Source: Tahibacter aquaticus
Lineage (GTDB): Bacteria; Pseudomonadota; Gammaproteobacteria; Xanthomonadales; Rhodanobacteraceae
DNA: 64,000 bases
Direction of reading: 5' to 3'
Assembly (NCBI RefSeq): GCF_004363655.1
Contig: NZ_SNZH01000024.1
Coordinates: 1 to 64,000, forward strand
Each line of letters begins with the position of its first letter. Within the stretch, counting starts at the first letter, position 1. A model generated the notes under the pieces. It did not search any database. It was given only the letters and a program-made list of their open reading frames with translations, and was not told the DNA's origin. The translations under genes were made by a program, and so were the position numbers. Below, piece by piece: positions 32,531-41,479 of this stretch.

Positions 32531-32822
32531 CGCATTTCACGGCACATGGCCGACAAGCTAGCAGAAAAAATGGAGGACTTGGCGGCAGCTGTCGGCTGTA
32601 CAGCAGGTAGTGCTCCCTTGTCTTGCCACCAAGGTCCATGGACCATGGGAGCAAGGCTCGTAACATAGCGACAATCCGAGGCAAATCAATGCGCGAGTTC
32701 TTGTTGTCGCAGTTGCGTACCAAACGCGGGCGATGGCGCGTAGCGCAAGTGGAACAGGTGCGCCACGTCTGCACGCGCGCGTTATCCTCGTCCGAGGAAA
32801 CCGGAGGCGCCCAGCGAGAACC

Positions 32823-34313
32823 GTGAACATCACGACAGGCCGTTGCGACCCGGCACCGCTTCGTTGGCCCCCTGCAAGCGGCATACGCGCGCTCGCGCCG
32901 AAGATCGCGACCCTGGGCCTGCTGATCGTCTGGTGTGGCCTGGCGGCGATCCCGGTCGGTGCCTCGCCGCTGCCCCCGAGGCAGCGCATCGCAATCGTCG
33001 GCGTGAGCGTGGTCGACCTCGTCCAGGACCGCACTGCGCCGCCGCGCACGGTACTGATCGACGACGGCCGCATCGTCGCCATCGCCGATCCACGTACCGC
33101 GCAGATCCCGGCCGACGCGCTGCGCGTCGACGGCAAAGGGCGATTTCTGATCCCCGGACTCGTGGATATGCACGTCCATCTGTTCAATGGCTACTCGCGG
33201 CGGCCGCCGAACGAATGGACCTTTCCCCTGTTCGTCGCCAACGGCGTGACTTCAGTGCGCGAGATGAACGCGGACGCGACGGCGCTCGCGCTGGTGCGAC
33301 AGTGGCGCCGTGAGCTGGATGACGGCAAACGGCTCGCGCCGCGTGTCGCGGCCGCGGGTATGGCTGTGCGCGGCACGACGCCCGACGACGCGGCGCTACG
33401 GGTCGATGCCGCCGCGGAGGCCGGTGCCGATTTCATCAAGGTGTTCTCGGAGATACCCCCGGCGCACTGGCTGTCGGTTCTTGATGCGGCGCAGCGGCAC
33501 TCGCTGCCGGTCAGCGGCCATGTCCCCGCGCAAGTGCCGCTGCTGACCGCGGCAATGCGGCAAGCGAGCAACGAACATCTGATGCAGACGGCCGAAGCCT
33601 GCTCCTCGATCGGGCAGCGCGTGATCGACGAACGTCGCGCTGCAGCGTTCGAGCCCACGGCGGCACAGCGCGACGCCGAGGAAGCGCGCGTGCTGCAGAC
33701 CTTCGACCGGCGCCGCTGCCGCCGCGTCGCGGCCGCACTGGCAGCGACCGGTCAAGTGCAGGTCCCTACCCTCGTGTTGGCCTACGCGGAATCGTTGCGA
33801 CGAGGACACGCAACCGCATCGGATCCACGCCGGCGCTATCTGCGCGCGGACGAGCGCTTGCGCTGGGAACACCTGCTTGCCGACGCCGCTATCGCCTACG
33901 ACGGCCTCGCGCAGCAACGCTGGCGGACGGCTCGCCGCATCATCTCTGCATTCGACCAAGCCGGCGTCATCGTGCTCGCCGGCACCGACGCACCGATGCC
34001 TGAGATCTACCCTGGCTTTTCGCTGCACGAGGAACTCGCTTTGCTCGTCGACGCCGGCCTGTCGCCGCGGGCCGCCCTACGTGCGGCGACGCTGCGACCG
34101 GCACAATTTCTCGGCCTGTCAGCGACACAGGGCTTGGTCGAGGTCGGCAAGCGCGCCGACCTTGTACTGCTGGACGCCGATCCCACGCACGACATCCGCC
34201 ACACGCAGCGCATCCGTGCGGTCGTGCTGGATGGACGGCTGTTGCAGCGCGAGGCGCTCGATGCTCTGCTCGAGGATGCGGCACGCCTCGCGGTGATGGG
34301 CTCGTCACCCTGA
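32823..34313 (+). CDS. Exported amidohydrolase-family protein
   Basis: 496 residues from GTG 32823. A hydrophobic signal lies at about 28-48 (ATLGLLIVWCGLAAIPVGAS), so the protein is exported or membrane-tethered. The metal-dependent hydrolase motifs follow: HVH in LVDMHVHLF, Lys in DFIKVF, SGHVP, NEHLM and GTDAP, the ligands of the mono- or binuclear site, and a C-terminal KRADLVLLDADP composite-domain motif. The family includes imidazolonepropionase-like enzymes and prolidases; the substrate cannot be called. The start is uncertain because the signal begins unusually late. Upstream 290 bases are without other genes. Confidence 0.78.
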   Translation: MNITTGRCDPAPLRWPPASGIRALAPKIATLGLLIVWCGLAAIPVGASPLPPRQRIAIVGVSVVDLVQDRTAPPRTVLIDDGRIVAIADPRTAQIPADALRVDGKGRFLIPGLVDMHVHLFNGYSRRPPNEWTFPLFVANGVTSVREMNADATALALVRQWRRELDDGKRLAPRVAAAGMAVRGTTPDDAALRVDAAAEAGADFIKVFSEIPPAHWLSVLDAAQRHSLPVSGHVPAQVPLLTAAMRQASNEHLMQTAEACSSIGQRVIDERRAAAFEPTAAQRDAEEARVLQTFDRRRCRRVAAALAATGQVQVPTLVLAYAESLRRGHATASDPRRRYLRADERLRWEHLLADAAIAYDGLAQQRWRTARRIISAFDQAGVIVLAGTDAPMPEIYPGFSLHEELALLVDAGLSPRAALRAATLRPAQFLGLSATQGLVEVGKRADLVLLDADPTHDIRHTQRIRAVVLDGRLLQREALDALLEDAARLAVMGSSP

Positions 34314-34444
34314 TCGCCTACTGTGCGTAGCTGCAACGACAGCGCACGCGGACACGATCGGCGTCGTGCCCGCGGTGTTGCTCGTGCGTAACCTGGTCTG
34401 GCGGAATTACTGGAAGCCCTCAGCGAAAATCGCGTCGCTACCCG

Positions 34445-34807
34445 TCAGCGTGAAGAACACGGCACTGACCGGTCCGACCTGACCCGCATTGGTCGCGCTG
34501 TTCCTTGACCGACGTTCGATAGTGTTCGAGCGCCTCGCGGGCGTGAGCATGTTTTTGCTCCAACGACTGCGCGCATGATGTCCAGCCGCATATCTGTCGC
34601 CAATACCTTGGCTGCTTGGACGGGACTACAGACTTCGAAAATCCGGCAATGCTTATCAAAGTCCATGCCCTTTCCGCGGATCGTCGCGCCGAGGTCATGC
34701 ACATGCAGGACGCCAAAGTCGAAATGCTTCACTGCGGCATCGAGATCGATCGACGCCTGCTCGAAGGTCTTTTTGGTTTCAACGATGCAATAAATAGAGC
34801 ACCTCAT
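34445..34807 (-). pseudogene. DUF302 gene with replaced C-terminus
   Basis: The first 80-85 residues read as DUF302: YCIVETKKTFEQASIDLDAA, then FGVLHVHDLG and AAKVLATDMRL. In complete DUF302 proteins (about 130 residues) the next part is a conserved strand with LPC; here it is replaced by a 35-residue basic tail, so the 3' end is lost or frameshifted. DUF302 proteins often accompany sulfide:quinone oxidoreductase and related sulfur genes, and this one lies behind the SqrR-like gene on the same strand. Start ATG 34807 is set by the domain boundary. Confidence 0.6.
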
Positions 34808-34967
34808 GGTGGAAGGTTCCCGGGAGTTTATGCGCTCGGCGATTCCGACGAGTTTGAAAAAAACCTGGGTAGCACGGATCCCATCAACCGCGAGTAAAAC
34901 GTCATCGGAAAAAACTGGCGGCACTCGACCCGACGCAAACGTGACCGAACGCCAACGTGAGTCAGCC

Positions 34968-35297
34968 TCACTTTCGCTCTCCACAATACACGCCGTGTAG
35001 GACATCGATGATGCGTTGCGCCGGCCCCTTTGCCATCGAGTAAACGATGCTCTGCGCTTCTCGACGTGTGCCCACCAATCCGTCCTCTCGCAGCACCGCC
35101 AGATGCTGCGAGAGTGCCGACTGACTCAGATCGAGCAAGTCATTGAGTTCGCCGACCGTGCGCTCGCCCTCCGCGAGCAGGCACAGGATCATCAGTCGCT
35201 TCTCGTTTGCCAGGGCTTTGAGCAGGCGCGCTGCTTCCGCAGCGTGGGCGGCCATTTGGTTTGCTGTGGAGCGGGATCGTGCAGTACGTCGCGTCAT
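34968..35297 (-). CDS. ArsR-family persulfide-type repressor (SqrR/BigR-like)
   Basis: 109 residues. ArsR winged helix (RLMILCLLAEGERTVGEL, then LSQSALSQHLAVLREDGLV). Cys39 in the helix MILC and Cys105 near the C-terminus (VYCGE) are 66 residues apart, the same spacing as Cys41 and Cys107 of SqrR. In SqrR/BigR these form a tetrasulfide link on exposure to persulfide and release DNA. Divergent location from a sulfide:quinone oxidoreductase gene supports this. GGAGGG precedes ATG 35297. The start is short of upstream in-frame ATGs, which lack a site. Confidence 0.82.
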   Translation of the reverse strand: MTRRTARSRSTANQMAAHAAEAARLLKALANEKRLMILCLLAEGERTVGELNDLLDLSQSALSQHLAVLREDGLVGTRREAQSIVYSMAKGPAQRIIDVLHGVYCGERK

Positions 35298-35454
35298 CAA
35301 GACCCTCCTACGCGCAGGTTGATTCTCGGCCGTGTTCGCGGCCGCTTGACGACATGATGCCATCGCCACCGAGGACATGCGATCACCCGAGCTTTCGCGG
35401 GGCATCCAGCAAGAAGCTGGCGGCTCGTCCACGGGGTGCGTCGTACGGTGATAC

Positions 35455-35493
35455 TTAATATTAGTTGACGTTAATATTAGACGATACTAACAT
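35455..35493 (+). promoter_or_regulatory. Promoter with paired TTAATATTAG repeats
   Basis: Two exact copies of TTAATATTAG (35455-35464 and 35471-35480) flank TTGACG (35465-35470), which with TAACAT (35488-35493, 17-base spacing) makes a sigma-70-type promoter directed toward sqr. An ArsR/SqrR-type dimer pair bound here would cover both boxes. The AT-rich site lies in the space between the two divergent genes, 98 bases before sqr. Confidence 0.6.
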
Positions 35494-35521
35494 ACGTGAC
35501 ACTGAGTACGCGCGGTGTCCG

Positions 35522-35535
35522 TTGATCTGTATCAA
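35522..35535. promoter_or_regulatory. FNR/ANR box upstream of sqr
   Basis: TTGATCTGTATCAA, a perfect match to the TTGAT-N4-ATCAA consensus of FNR, ANR and related Crp-type oxygen sensors. It lies 55 bases before the sqr start and downstream of the promoter at 35455-35493. It could activate a second start near 35570 or repress the upstream one. Confidence 0.65.
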
Positions 35536-35590
35536 CACGGCGTCGCGGCAATGCAACGACGCTCTGGCTTACGTCGCTGAGGAAACACTG

Positions 35591-36874
35591 ATGGCCAAGA
35601 TTCTGATCCTCGGCGCGGGACTTGCCGGAATGAGCGCGGCCTACGAATTGCGCGACACCCTTGGCGCCGAGCACACACTGACAGTTCTGGGTGACGGCGA
35701 GCGCTTCAGCTTCACACCCTCCAATCCCTGGTTGGCGGTGGGCTGGCGCAAAGCCGAAGATTTCACCCTGGACGCCGGCACCTATCTGGTCAAGAAGCAC
35801 ATCACTTTCATTCCGAAGCCGGCCATCAAGATCGATGCAGCAAGCCGCACGGTCGATGTCGCTGGTGGCGAGCGCTTCGACTATGACTACTTGCTCATCT
35901 GCACGGGACCGAAACTCGCGTTTGAGGAGGTGCCAGGCAGCGGACCCAACCAGGGCCACACACAGTCCGTGTGCACCACCTCTCACGCTCAGCAGGCCTG
36001 GACGGCATATCAGCGATTCCTGGAAAGCCCGGGGCCGATCGTCATCGGCGCGTTGCAGGGCGCCAGTTGCTTTGGACCTGCTTACGAATTTGCTTTGATC
36101 ATCGATGCCGACCTGCGCAAGCGGAAGTTGCGCGACCGCGTGCCGATGACGTTCGTTACCAGCGAGCCCTACATCGGACACATGGGCCTCGGTGGCGTCG
36201 GCGATTCAAAAGGCTTGATGGAGTCGGAATTCCGTCAGCGCCACATCCAGTGGATCACCAACGCCAAGGTGACCGAGGTCCAGTCGGGGCTGGCGCGGGT
36301 CACCGAGCACGACGACAACGCGCAACCCAAACGCGAGCACACGCTGCCATTTGGCTTCGCAATGCTGCTTCCCGCGTTCAAAGGCGTTGACGTCGTCGCA
36401 ACCGTCGAAGGTCTGTGCAATCCACGCGGCTTCGTTCTGGTCGACAAGCACCAGCGCAGTCCGAAATATCCCCGCATCTTTGCCGCCGGCGTGTGTGTCG
36501 CCATACCGCCGGTCGAAAGCACGCCCATCCCTACCGGTGCACCGAAGACCGGCTTCATGATCGAGTCGATGGTGACGACGATCGTGCGCAATATCGCGGC
36601 GGAATTGAAAGACGAAACAGCGAATTTCGAAGGCACTTGGAACGCAGTGTGCCTCGCCGATATGGGCGACAGTGGAATGGCATTCGTCGCACTACCGCAG
36701 ATGCCCCCGCGCAATGTTACCTGGGCCAAGAAGGGCAAGTGGGTACACCTGGCCAAAGTAGCATTCGAGAAATACTTTCTTTTCAAGATGCGCCACGGTA
36801 CCTCAGAGCCTGTCTACGAGAAATACGTGATGAAGGCGCTCGGCATCGAGCGCCTCAAGAACGGTAGGCATTGA
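35591..36874 (+). CDS. sqr: Sulfide:quinone oxidoreductase
   Basis: 427 residues. FAD-binding GAGLAG in the first strand (ILILGAGLAGMSAA), a second dinucleotide site region, and the three redox cysteines expected in SQR: Cys128 (SVCTT), Cys160 (GASCFGPAYEF) and Cys354 (NAVC), close to Cys128/160/356 of the Acidithiobacillus enzyme. SQR sits on the periplasmic face of the inner membrane, oxidises sulfide to polysulfide or persulfide and passes electrons to quinone. Start 35591 has GAGGAAAC upstream and begins just before the FAD motif. Divergent SqrR-like repressor and FNR box suggest control by persulfide and oxygen. Confidence 0.86.
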   Translation: MAKILILGAGLAGMSAAYELRDTLGAEHTLTVLGDGERFSFTPSNPWLAVGWRKAEDFTLDAGTYLVKKHITFIPKPAIKIDAASRTVDVAGGERFDYDYLLICTGPKLAFEEVPGSGPNQGHTQSVCTTSHAQQAWTAYQRFLESPGPIVIGALQGASCFGPAYEFALIIDADLRKRKLRDRVPMTFVTSEPYIGHMGLGGVGDSKGLMESEFRQRHIQWITNAKVTEVQSGLARVTEHDDNAQPKREHTLPFGFAMLLPAFKGVDVVATVEGLCNPRGFVLVDKHQRSPKYPRIFAAGVCVAIPPVESTPIPTGAPKTGFMIESMVTTIVRNIAAELKDETANFEGTWNAVCLADMGDSGMAFVALPQMPPRNVTWAKKGKWVHLAKVAFEKYFLFKMRHGTSEPVYEKYVMKALGIERLKNGRH

Positions 36875-36912
36875 CACGGCTTCATTCCTTTTCGTTCAAA
36901 CAGGAGAACCCC

Positions 36913-37128
36913 ATGAGCCTTGATCGCACTGTGCTGGCTTTTGCCGGTCTGATGATTTTGATCAGCGTTGCGCTGACCCACTTCGTTTCGCCCTGGTGGT
37001 GGCTTCTGACTGCATTTGTCGGTGCCAACCTGCTGCAGTCGAGCTTCACGGGTTTCTGCCCGGCTGCGATGATATTTCGAAAGCTTGGCGTGGGTCGGGG
37101 AACGCCGGCCGGTTGTGGCTTCAAATGA
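36913..37128 (+). CDS. DUF2892/YgaP-type small membrane protein
   Basis: 71 residues with two membrane helices (about 9-26 and 30-47), reading LDRTVLAFAGLMILISVAL and WWLLTAFVGANLLQSSFTGFCPA. This is the DUF2892 pattern, also found as the membrane part of YgaP-type rhodaneses. Two cysteines (FCP and GCGF) may take part in sulfur transfer. AGGAGA lies 6 bases before the ATG. It stands 38 bases after sqr and 31 before the RND adaptor gene, so it is in the sulfide operon. Confidence 0.82.
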   Translation: MSLDRTVLAFAGLMILISVALTHFVSPWWWLLTAFVGANLLQSSFTGFCPAAMIFRKLGVGRGTPAGCGFK

Positions 37129-37159
37129 ATTGCCTCGGGAGCAATTCGAAGTGAGGGCG

Positions 37160-38227
37160 ATGCGCACCCTATTCGTGGCAGGTTCGTTGCTGGCACTGAG
37201 TGCTTGTGGCAATGAACGGAATGCGGCTGAACTGCCACCGCTGCCAGCCCTGGCCACAATAACGATCCAGGAAGCGAACTCCGATCAGGGCCGCGCCTGG
37301 GACGGGGTTGTCGAGGCGATACAGCGCGCCGACCTCTCGGCACAGACGACGGGGCGTGCGGTCGGCGTAGACGCTGACGTCAATGATCGCGTAGCCGCCG
37401 GTGCGGTGCTGCTGCGTCTGTCCGCGGTCGAGCAACAGGCTGGCGTGAACGTAGCGCGTGCGCAGCTCCATGCGGCGGATGCCGCGGCGTCGGAGGCGGA
37501 AGCCACGGTGGCACGCTACACCGCCCTGGCCGCGAAACAGCTGGTCTCTCGCCTGCAGATCGACCAATTGCGTGCCACGCGCGATAGGGCTGTGGCCGCC
37601 CGTGATGCGGCGCGCGCACAGCTTCTCCAGGCCGAGCAGCAAACTGACTACACCGTGGTGAGGGCCCCGTTTGCGGGGCTGGTAAGTGCGCGTCATGTCG
37701 AGCCTGGCGAGAGCATCGTCGCCGGACAGCCGTTGATGTCGGTGTACGCGCCGGGCGCGCTGCGCATTCAGGTGCAGGTGCCGCAATCCGAGGCGGATGC
37801 CATTGGGGTGTTGAAGCGTGCGCAGGTCGTGCTGGCCGATGGCCGAGCGATCGCCGCGGCCGCGTTCACCGTATACCCCGCCGCCGATGCGGCCGGGCAC
37901 AGCGTCACCGTTCGGGTTGTCCTACCCGAGTTGACGGACCCTCCTCGGCCCGGCGCAACGGCAAAGGTCATGTTCGCTATCCCGGGCGTGGGCGGCGTCG
38001 TGCGCATTCCATCGAGCGCGCTGGTCCAGCGGGGCGAAATCAGCGGTACCTATGTTCTCGATGGGAACCGGCTCTTCTTACGCCAGTTGCGCCTGGGAGT
38101 GCATGCCGGCGAGCAGGTGGAGGTGTTGGCGGGGCTAAAAGGCGGAGAAAGGGTCGCGGCCGATCCCGTCGCGGCGCTGCAAGCGCTGGCGGCGCAGCGC
38201 ACGGCGGCGGGGAAAGCCAGTGATTGA
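37160..38227 (+). CDS. RND adaptor lipoprotein of the sulfide operon
   Basis: 355 residues. Short signal with lipobox ALSACG (Cys at about 17), so anchored to the inner membrane. Then lipoyl/barrel and hairpin domains of the HlyD/AcrA type (residues 45-160 with ARAQLHAADAA and RDAARAQLL), and a membrane-proximal domain to the end. It bridges the pump encoded by the overlapping next gene to an outer-membrane channel, which is not encoded nearby. Start ATG 37160 is chosen by the signal; upstream in-frame starts would bury it. Confidence 0.82.
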   Translation: MRTLFVAGSLLALSACGNERNAAELPPLPALATITIQEANSDQGRAWDGVVEAIQRADLSAQTTGRAVGVDADVNDRVAAGAVLLRLSAVEQQAGVNVARAQLHAADAAASEAEATVARYTALAAKQLVSRLQIDQLRATRDRAVAARDAARAQLLQAEQQTDYTVVRAPFAGLVSARHVEPGESIVAGQPLMSVYAPGALRIQVQVPQSEADAIGVLKRAQVVLADGRAIAAAAFTVYPAADAAGHSVTVRVVLPELTDPPRPGATAKVMFAIPGVGGVVRIPSSALVQRGEISGTYVLDGNRLFLRQLRLGVHAGEQVEVLAGLKGGERVAADPVAALQALAAQRTAAGKASD

Positions 38228-41200
38228 GCCGAACGCCAAGAGCCCCCTGGGCCTATCCGGCCGCCTGGCGGCCACCTTTCAGGCCAATCCGCTGACGCCC
38301 ATCCTCGCGCTTCTGGGCCTGCTGCTGGGCGTGGTGGCCGTTCTTGTCACCCCGCGCGAGGAAGAGCCTCAAATCGATGTGACGATGGCGAATGTGTTTG
38401 TGCCGTTTGTCGGTGCCAGTGCGAGCGACGTCGAACAACTGGTCAGCACCCCCCTGGAGCAGAAGCTCTCGGAGATCGATGGCGTCAAGCACGTCTACTC
38501 CACCAGCCGTCCCGGCATGGCCATCTTGACCGTCGAATACACCGTGGGGGTCCCGCGCCAGACGGCCATCGTACGGCTGTACAACCAAGTGTTCTCCAAC
38601 CAGGACTGGATACCGCCGGGCGTCGGCGTGGGCCAGCCCCTGGTCAAGCCCAAGGGCATCGACGATGTGCCCGTGATGGCCTTGACCCTGTGGACGGAAG
38701 ACCCGCACCGCAGCGCTACTGACCTCGCCGAGGTGGCACACACGCTTGAAGCTGAAATCAAGCGGATCCCCGGCACCCGCGACGTGTACACCATCGGCGC
38801 ACCGGATCGTGTGGTGTCGGTAACGCTCGATCCAGCCAAGCTCGCCACCTTTGGCCTGACCGTTTCCGACTTGGCGGCGTCGCTTCAAGCGGCCAATGGC
38901 GTGCGGCAGCTCGGCGAGCGGGTGGGCAACAACACCGCGGTCCCTGTTACTGCCGGCACCTTTCTCGTCGACGCCGACTCGGTGTCCAATCTGGTGGTCG
39001 GCCTGGATGGCGGCCGTCCGCTGCGGCTATCCGATGTCGCCGTGGTGCAGGCCGGCGCCGACATGGCCACGCGCTATGCCTGGTACGGCGCACCGCCGGC
39101 CCACCCAGGTCCAACCCACGGCCTGGCTCCGGCCGTCACCCTGGCCATCGCAAAGAAGTCCGGCAGCAATGCCGCCGACATCACCGACGCCGTTACCCGC
39201 CGGATCACAGCCCTCGAAGGCCAATTGATCCCACAGGGTGTGCACGCAACGGTCACCCGCGACTACGGCCAGACCGCGACCGACAAGGCCGTGAAACTCA
39301 TCGAGAAGCTGTTGTTCGCGACAGGTTCGGTGGTGCTGCTGGTGCTGTTCGCGCTGGGATGGCGGGAAGCGATCGTGGTCGGGAGCGCCGTCGTGCTGAC
39401 GTTGGCGGTCACGCTGTTTGCCTCGTGGGCCATGGGATTCACGCTAAACCGCGTCTCCCTTTTTGCGCTCATCTTTTCGATCGGCATCCTGGTCGATGAT
39501 GCGATCGTCGTCGTCGAGAATATCCATCGGCACATGACGCGCGATGGCAAGAGCTTGCGGGAAGCGATCCCGCCGGCCGTGGACGAGGTGGGGGGGGCGA
39601 CCATACTCGCCACGTTTACAGTGATTGCCGCGCTGATGCCGATGGCCTTCGTGTCCGGCCTGATGGGGCCCTACATGCGGCCGATTCCGATCAACGCATC
39701 GGTCGGCATGCTGCTGTCGCTGGCGATCGCCTTGGTGGTGACCCCATGGCTGTCACTGAAACTGCTGGGGCGACACACGGTGGCAGCGCAGGGCGATGAC
39801 CAGATTGGCGCTGCGCAGGCGGAACGCGAGAGCCGCCTGCATCGGGTGTTCACTCGCATCCTGCAGCCATTTGTGAAGCCCGTCGTTGGCGTGCGCCGGC
39901 GACGATTGTTGTATGGCGGCATCGCGGCGCTGGTGCTCCTCGCAGCCTCCCTGGCAGCGCTGCAGTGGGTGGTGCTGAAGATGCTGCCGTTCGACAACAA
40001 ATCGGAACTGCAGGTGGTGGTGGATTTGCCCGAAGGTCGCACCCTGGAAGACACCAATGCGCTGCTCACCGAGCTCGCCGCCGTGATCGATGGGGTGCCC
40101 GAGGTCGTGAACTATCAGGGATACGCTGGTACATCGGCACCGATGAATTTCAACGGGCTAGTGCGCCAGTACTTTCTGCGCACCGGCAACAATGTCGGTG
40201 ACCTGCAGATCAACCTCGTCGACAAGCATTTACGCAAGCGGCAGAGCCATGAGATTGCGCGGACGCTGCGGCCCCAGTTGGCCGCGGTCGGCAAGAGCCA
40301 TGGCGCGTCCGTCAAGGTCGTCGAGGTGCCTCCCGGACCGCCAGTGATGTCACCGCTGGTCGCCGAGCTATACGGACCCGACTATGCACGTACCCGTCAG
40401 CTCGCGTTGGCGCTGGAGCAGAAATTCCTGCAGACAAAGGATGTCGTGGACGTCGACACAAGTGTCGAGGGCAGCGCGTCGCGAGAGACAATCGTGGTCG
40501 ACCGCGCTCGCGCGACACGGCTCGGCGTATCGCAGGCGGCGATCGCCGATGCGATGAGCGCCGCGGTGTCCGGGTTGGATGCGGCGTATGTGCACGATGG
40601 CATGTCCAAGTATCCGCGCCCCATCCGTCTGCGCCTGTCAGCGGCTGATCAGTCTCAGCTAGCACGCCTGCTGGCAATGCGGGTCCATGGTGCGGGCAAT
40701 CAACTGGTGCCGGTGTCCGAGCTCGTGACGGTGCAGCGCGCGCAGTGGGATGGAGCGATCTTGCACAAGAACCTCTTGCCCGTGGTCTATGTCACCGGTG
40801 ACGAGGCTGGAAAACTCGACAGCCCGCTGTATGGAATGTTCGATCTAGTCGGCCAACTCAACCGGGATGACGTGGACGGACAGCACATCGTGCAGAGCTT
40901 CATCGCCCAGCCCTCTGACACCAGCAATTTTGCGGTCAAGTGGGACGGCGAGTGGCAAATCACTTATGAGACGTTTCGCGACATGGGCATCGCCTACGCA
41001 GCAGGCTTGGTGTTGATCTATCTGCTAGTGGTCGCGCAATTTCGAAGCTACCTTGTTCCGCTGGTGATCATGGCACCGATCCCGCTGACCGTGATCGGCG
41101 TTATGCCGGGGCACGCGCTGCTGGGTGCACAATTCACCGCGACATCGATGATCGGCATGATCGCGCTGGCGGGCATCATCGTTCGCAACTCCATTCTTTT

Positions 41201-41450
41201 GGTGGACTTCATCAATCAGTCCACCGCCGATGGCCAGAGTCTTGAAAATGCCATCGTCGATGCCTGTGCCGTGCGCGCGAAGCCCATCCTGCTGACCGGT
41301 GTAGCGGCAATGATGGGTGCCTTCTTTATCCTCGACGACCCTATTTTCAACGGACTGGCCATATCGCTAATCTTTGGCATTCTGGTATCCACCGCGCTGA
41401 CTCTGATTGTCATTCCACTGCTGTACTTCAGTTCGACAAAAGCAACATAG
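38220..41450 (+). CDS. RND efflux pump of the sulfide operon
   Basis: 1076 residues starting at GTG 38220, overlapping the adaptor by 8 bases. Twelve membrane helices in two sets with large periplasmic loops. The relay helix reads FSIGILVDDAIVVVENIHRH, with paired Asp as in drug- and AcrB-type RND proteins rather than the VDGAVV of metal pumps, so it is not a Czc/Cus-type pump. Versions of this adaptor/pump pair follow sqr in other bacteria; the exported compound is unknown, possibly a sulfur by-product. It is the last gene of the operon, converging on the diguanylate cyclase. Confidence 0.85.
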   Translation: MIEPNAKSPLGLSGRLAATFQANPLTPILALLGLLLGVVAVLVTPREEEPQIDVTMANVFVPFVGASASDVEQLVSTPLEQKLSEIDGVKHVYSTSRPGMAILTVEYTVGVPRQTAIVRLYNQVFSNQDWIPPGVGVGQPLVKPKGIDDVPVMALTLWTEDPHRSATDLAEVAHTLEAEIKRIPGTRDVYTIGAPDRVVSVTLDPAKLATFGLTVSDLAASLQAANGVRQLGERVGNNTAVPVTAGTFLVDADSVSNLVVGLDGGRPLRLSDVAVVQAGADMATRYAWYGAPPAHPGPTHGLAPAVTLAIAKKSGSNAADITDAVTRRITALEGQLIPQGVHATVTRDYGQTATDKAVKLIEKLLFATGSVVLLVLFALGWREAIVVGSAVVLTLAVTLFASWAMGFTLNRVSLFALIFSIGILVDDAIVVVENIHRHMTRDGKSLREAIPPAVDEVGGATILATFTVIAALMPMAFVSGLMGPYMRPIPINASVGMLLSLAIALVVTPWLSLKLLGRHTVAAQGDDQIGAAQAERESRLHRVFTRILQPFVKPVVGVRRRRLLYGGIAALVLLAASLAALQWVVLKMLPFDNKSELQVVVDLPEGRTLEDTNALLTELAAVIDGVPEVVNYQGYAGTSAPMNFNGLVRQYFLRTGNNVGDLQINLVDKHLRKRQSHEIARTLRPQLAAVGKSHGASVKVVEVPPGPPVMSPLVAELYGPDYARTRQLALALEQKFLQTKDVVDVDTSVEGSASRETIVVDRARATRLGVSQAAIADAMSAAVSGLDAAYVHDGMSKYPRPIRLRLSAADQSQLARLLAMRVHGAGNQLVPVSELVTVQRAQWDGAILHKNLLPVVYVTGDEAGKLDSPLYGMFDLVGQLNRDDVDGQHIVQSFIAQPSDTSNFAVKWDGEWQITYETFRDMGIAYAAGLVLIYLLVVAQFRSYLVPLVIMAPIPLTVIGVMPGHALLGAQFTATSMIGMIALAGIIVRNSILLVDFINQSTADGQSLENAIVDACAVRAKPILLTGVAAMMGAFFILDDPIFNGLAISLIFGILVSTALTLIVIPLLYFSSTKAT

Positions 41451-41479
41451 ACGAAGCCGTGCTGTGTCTGCTGCGATGC

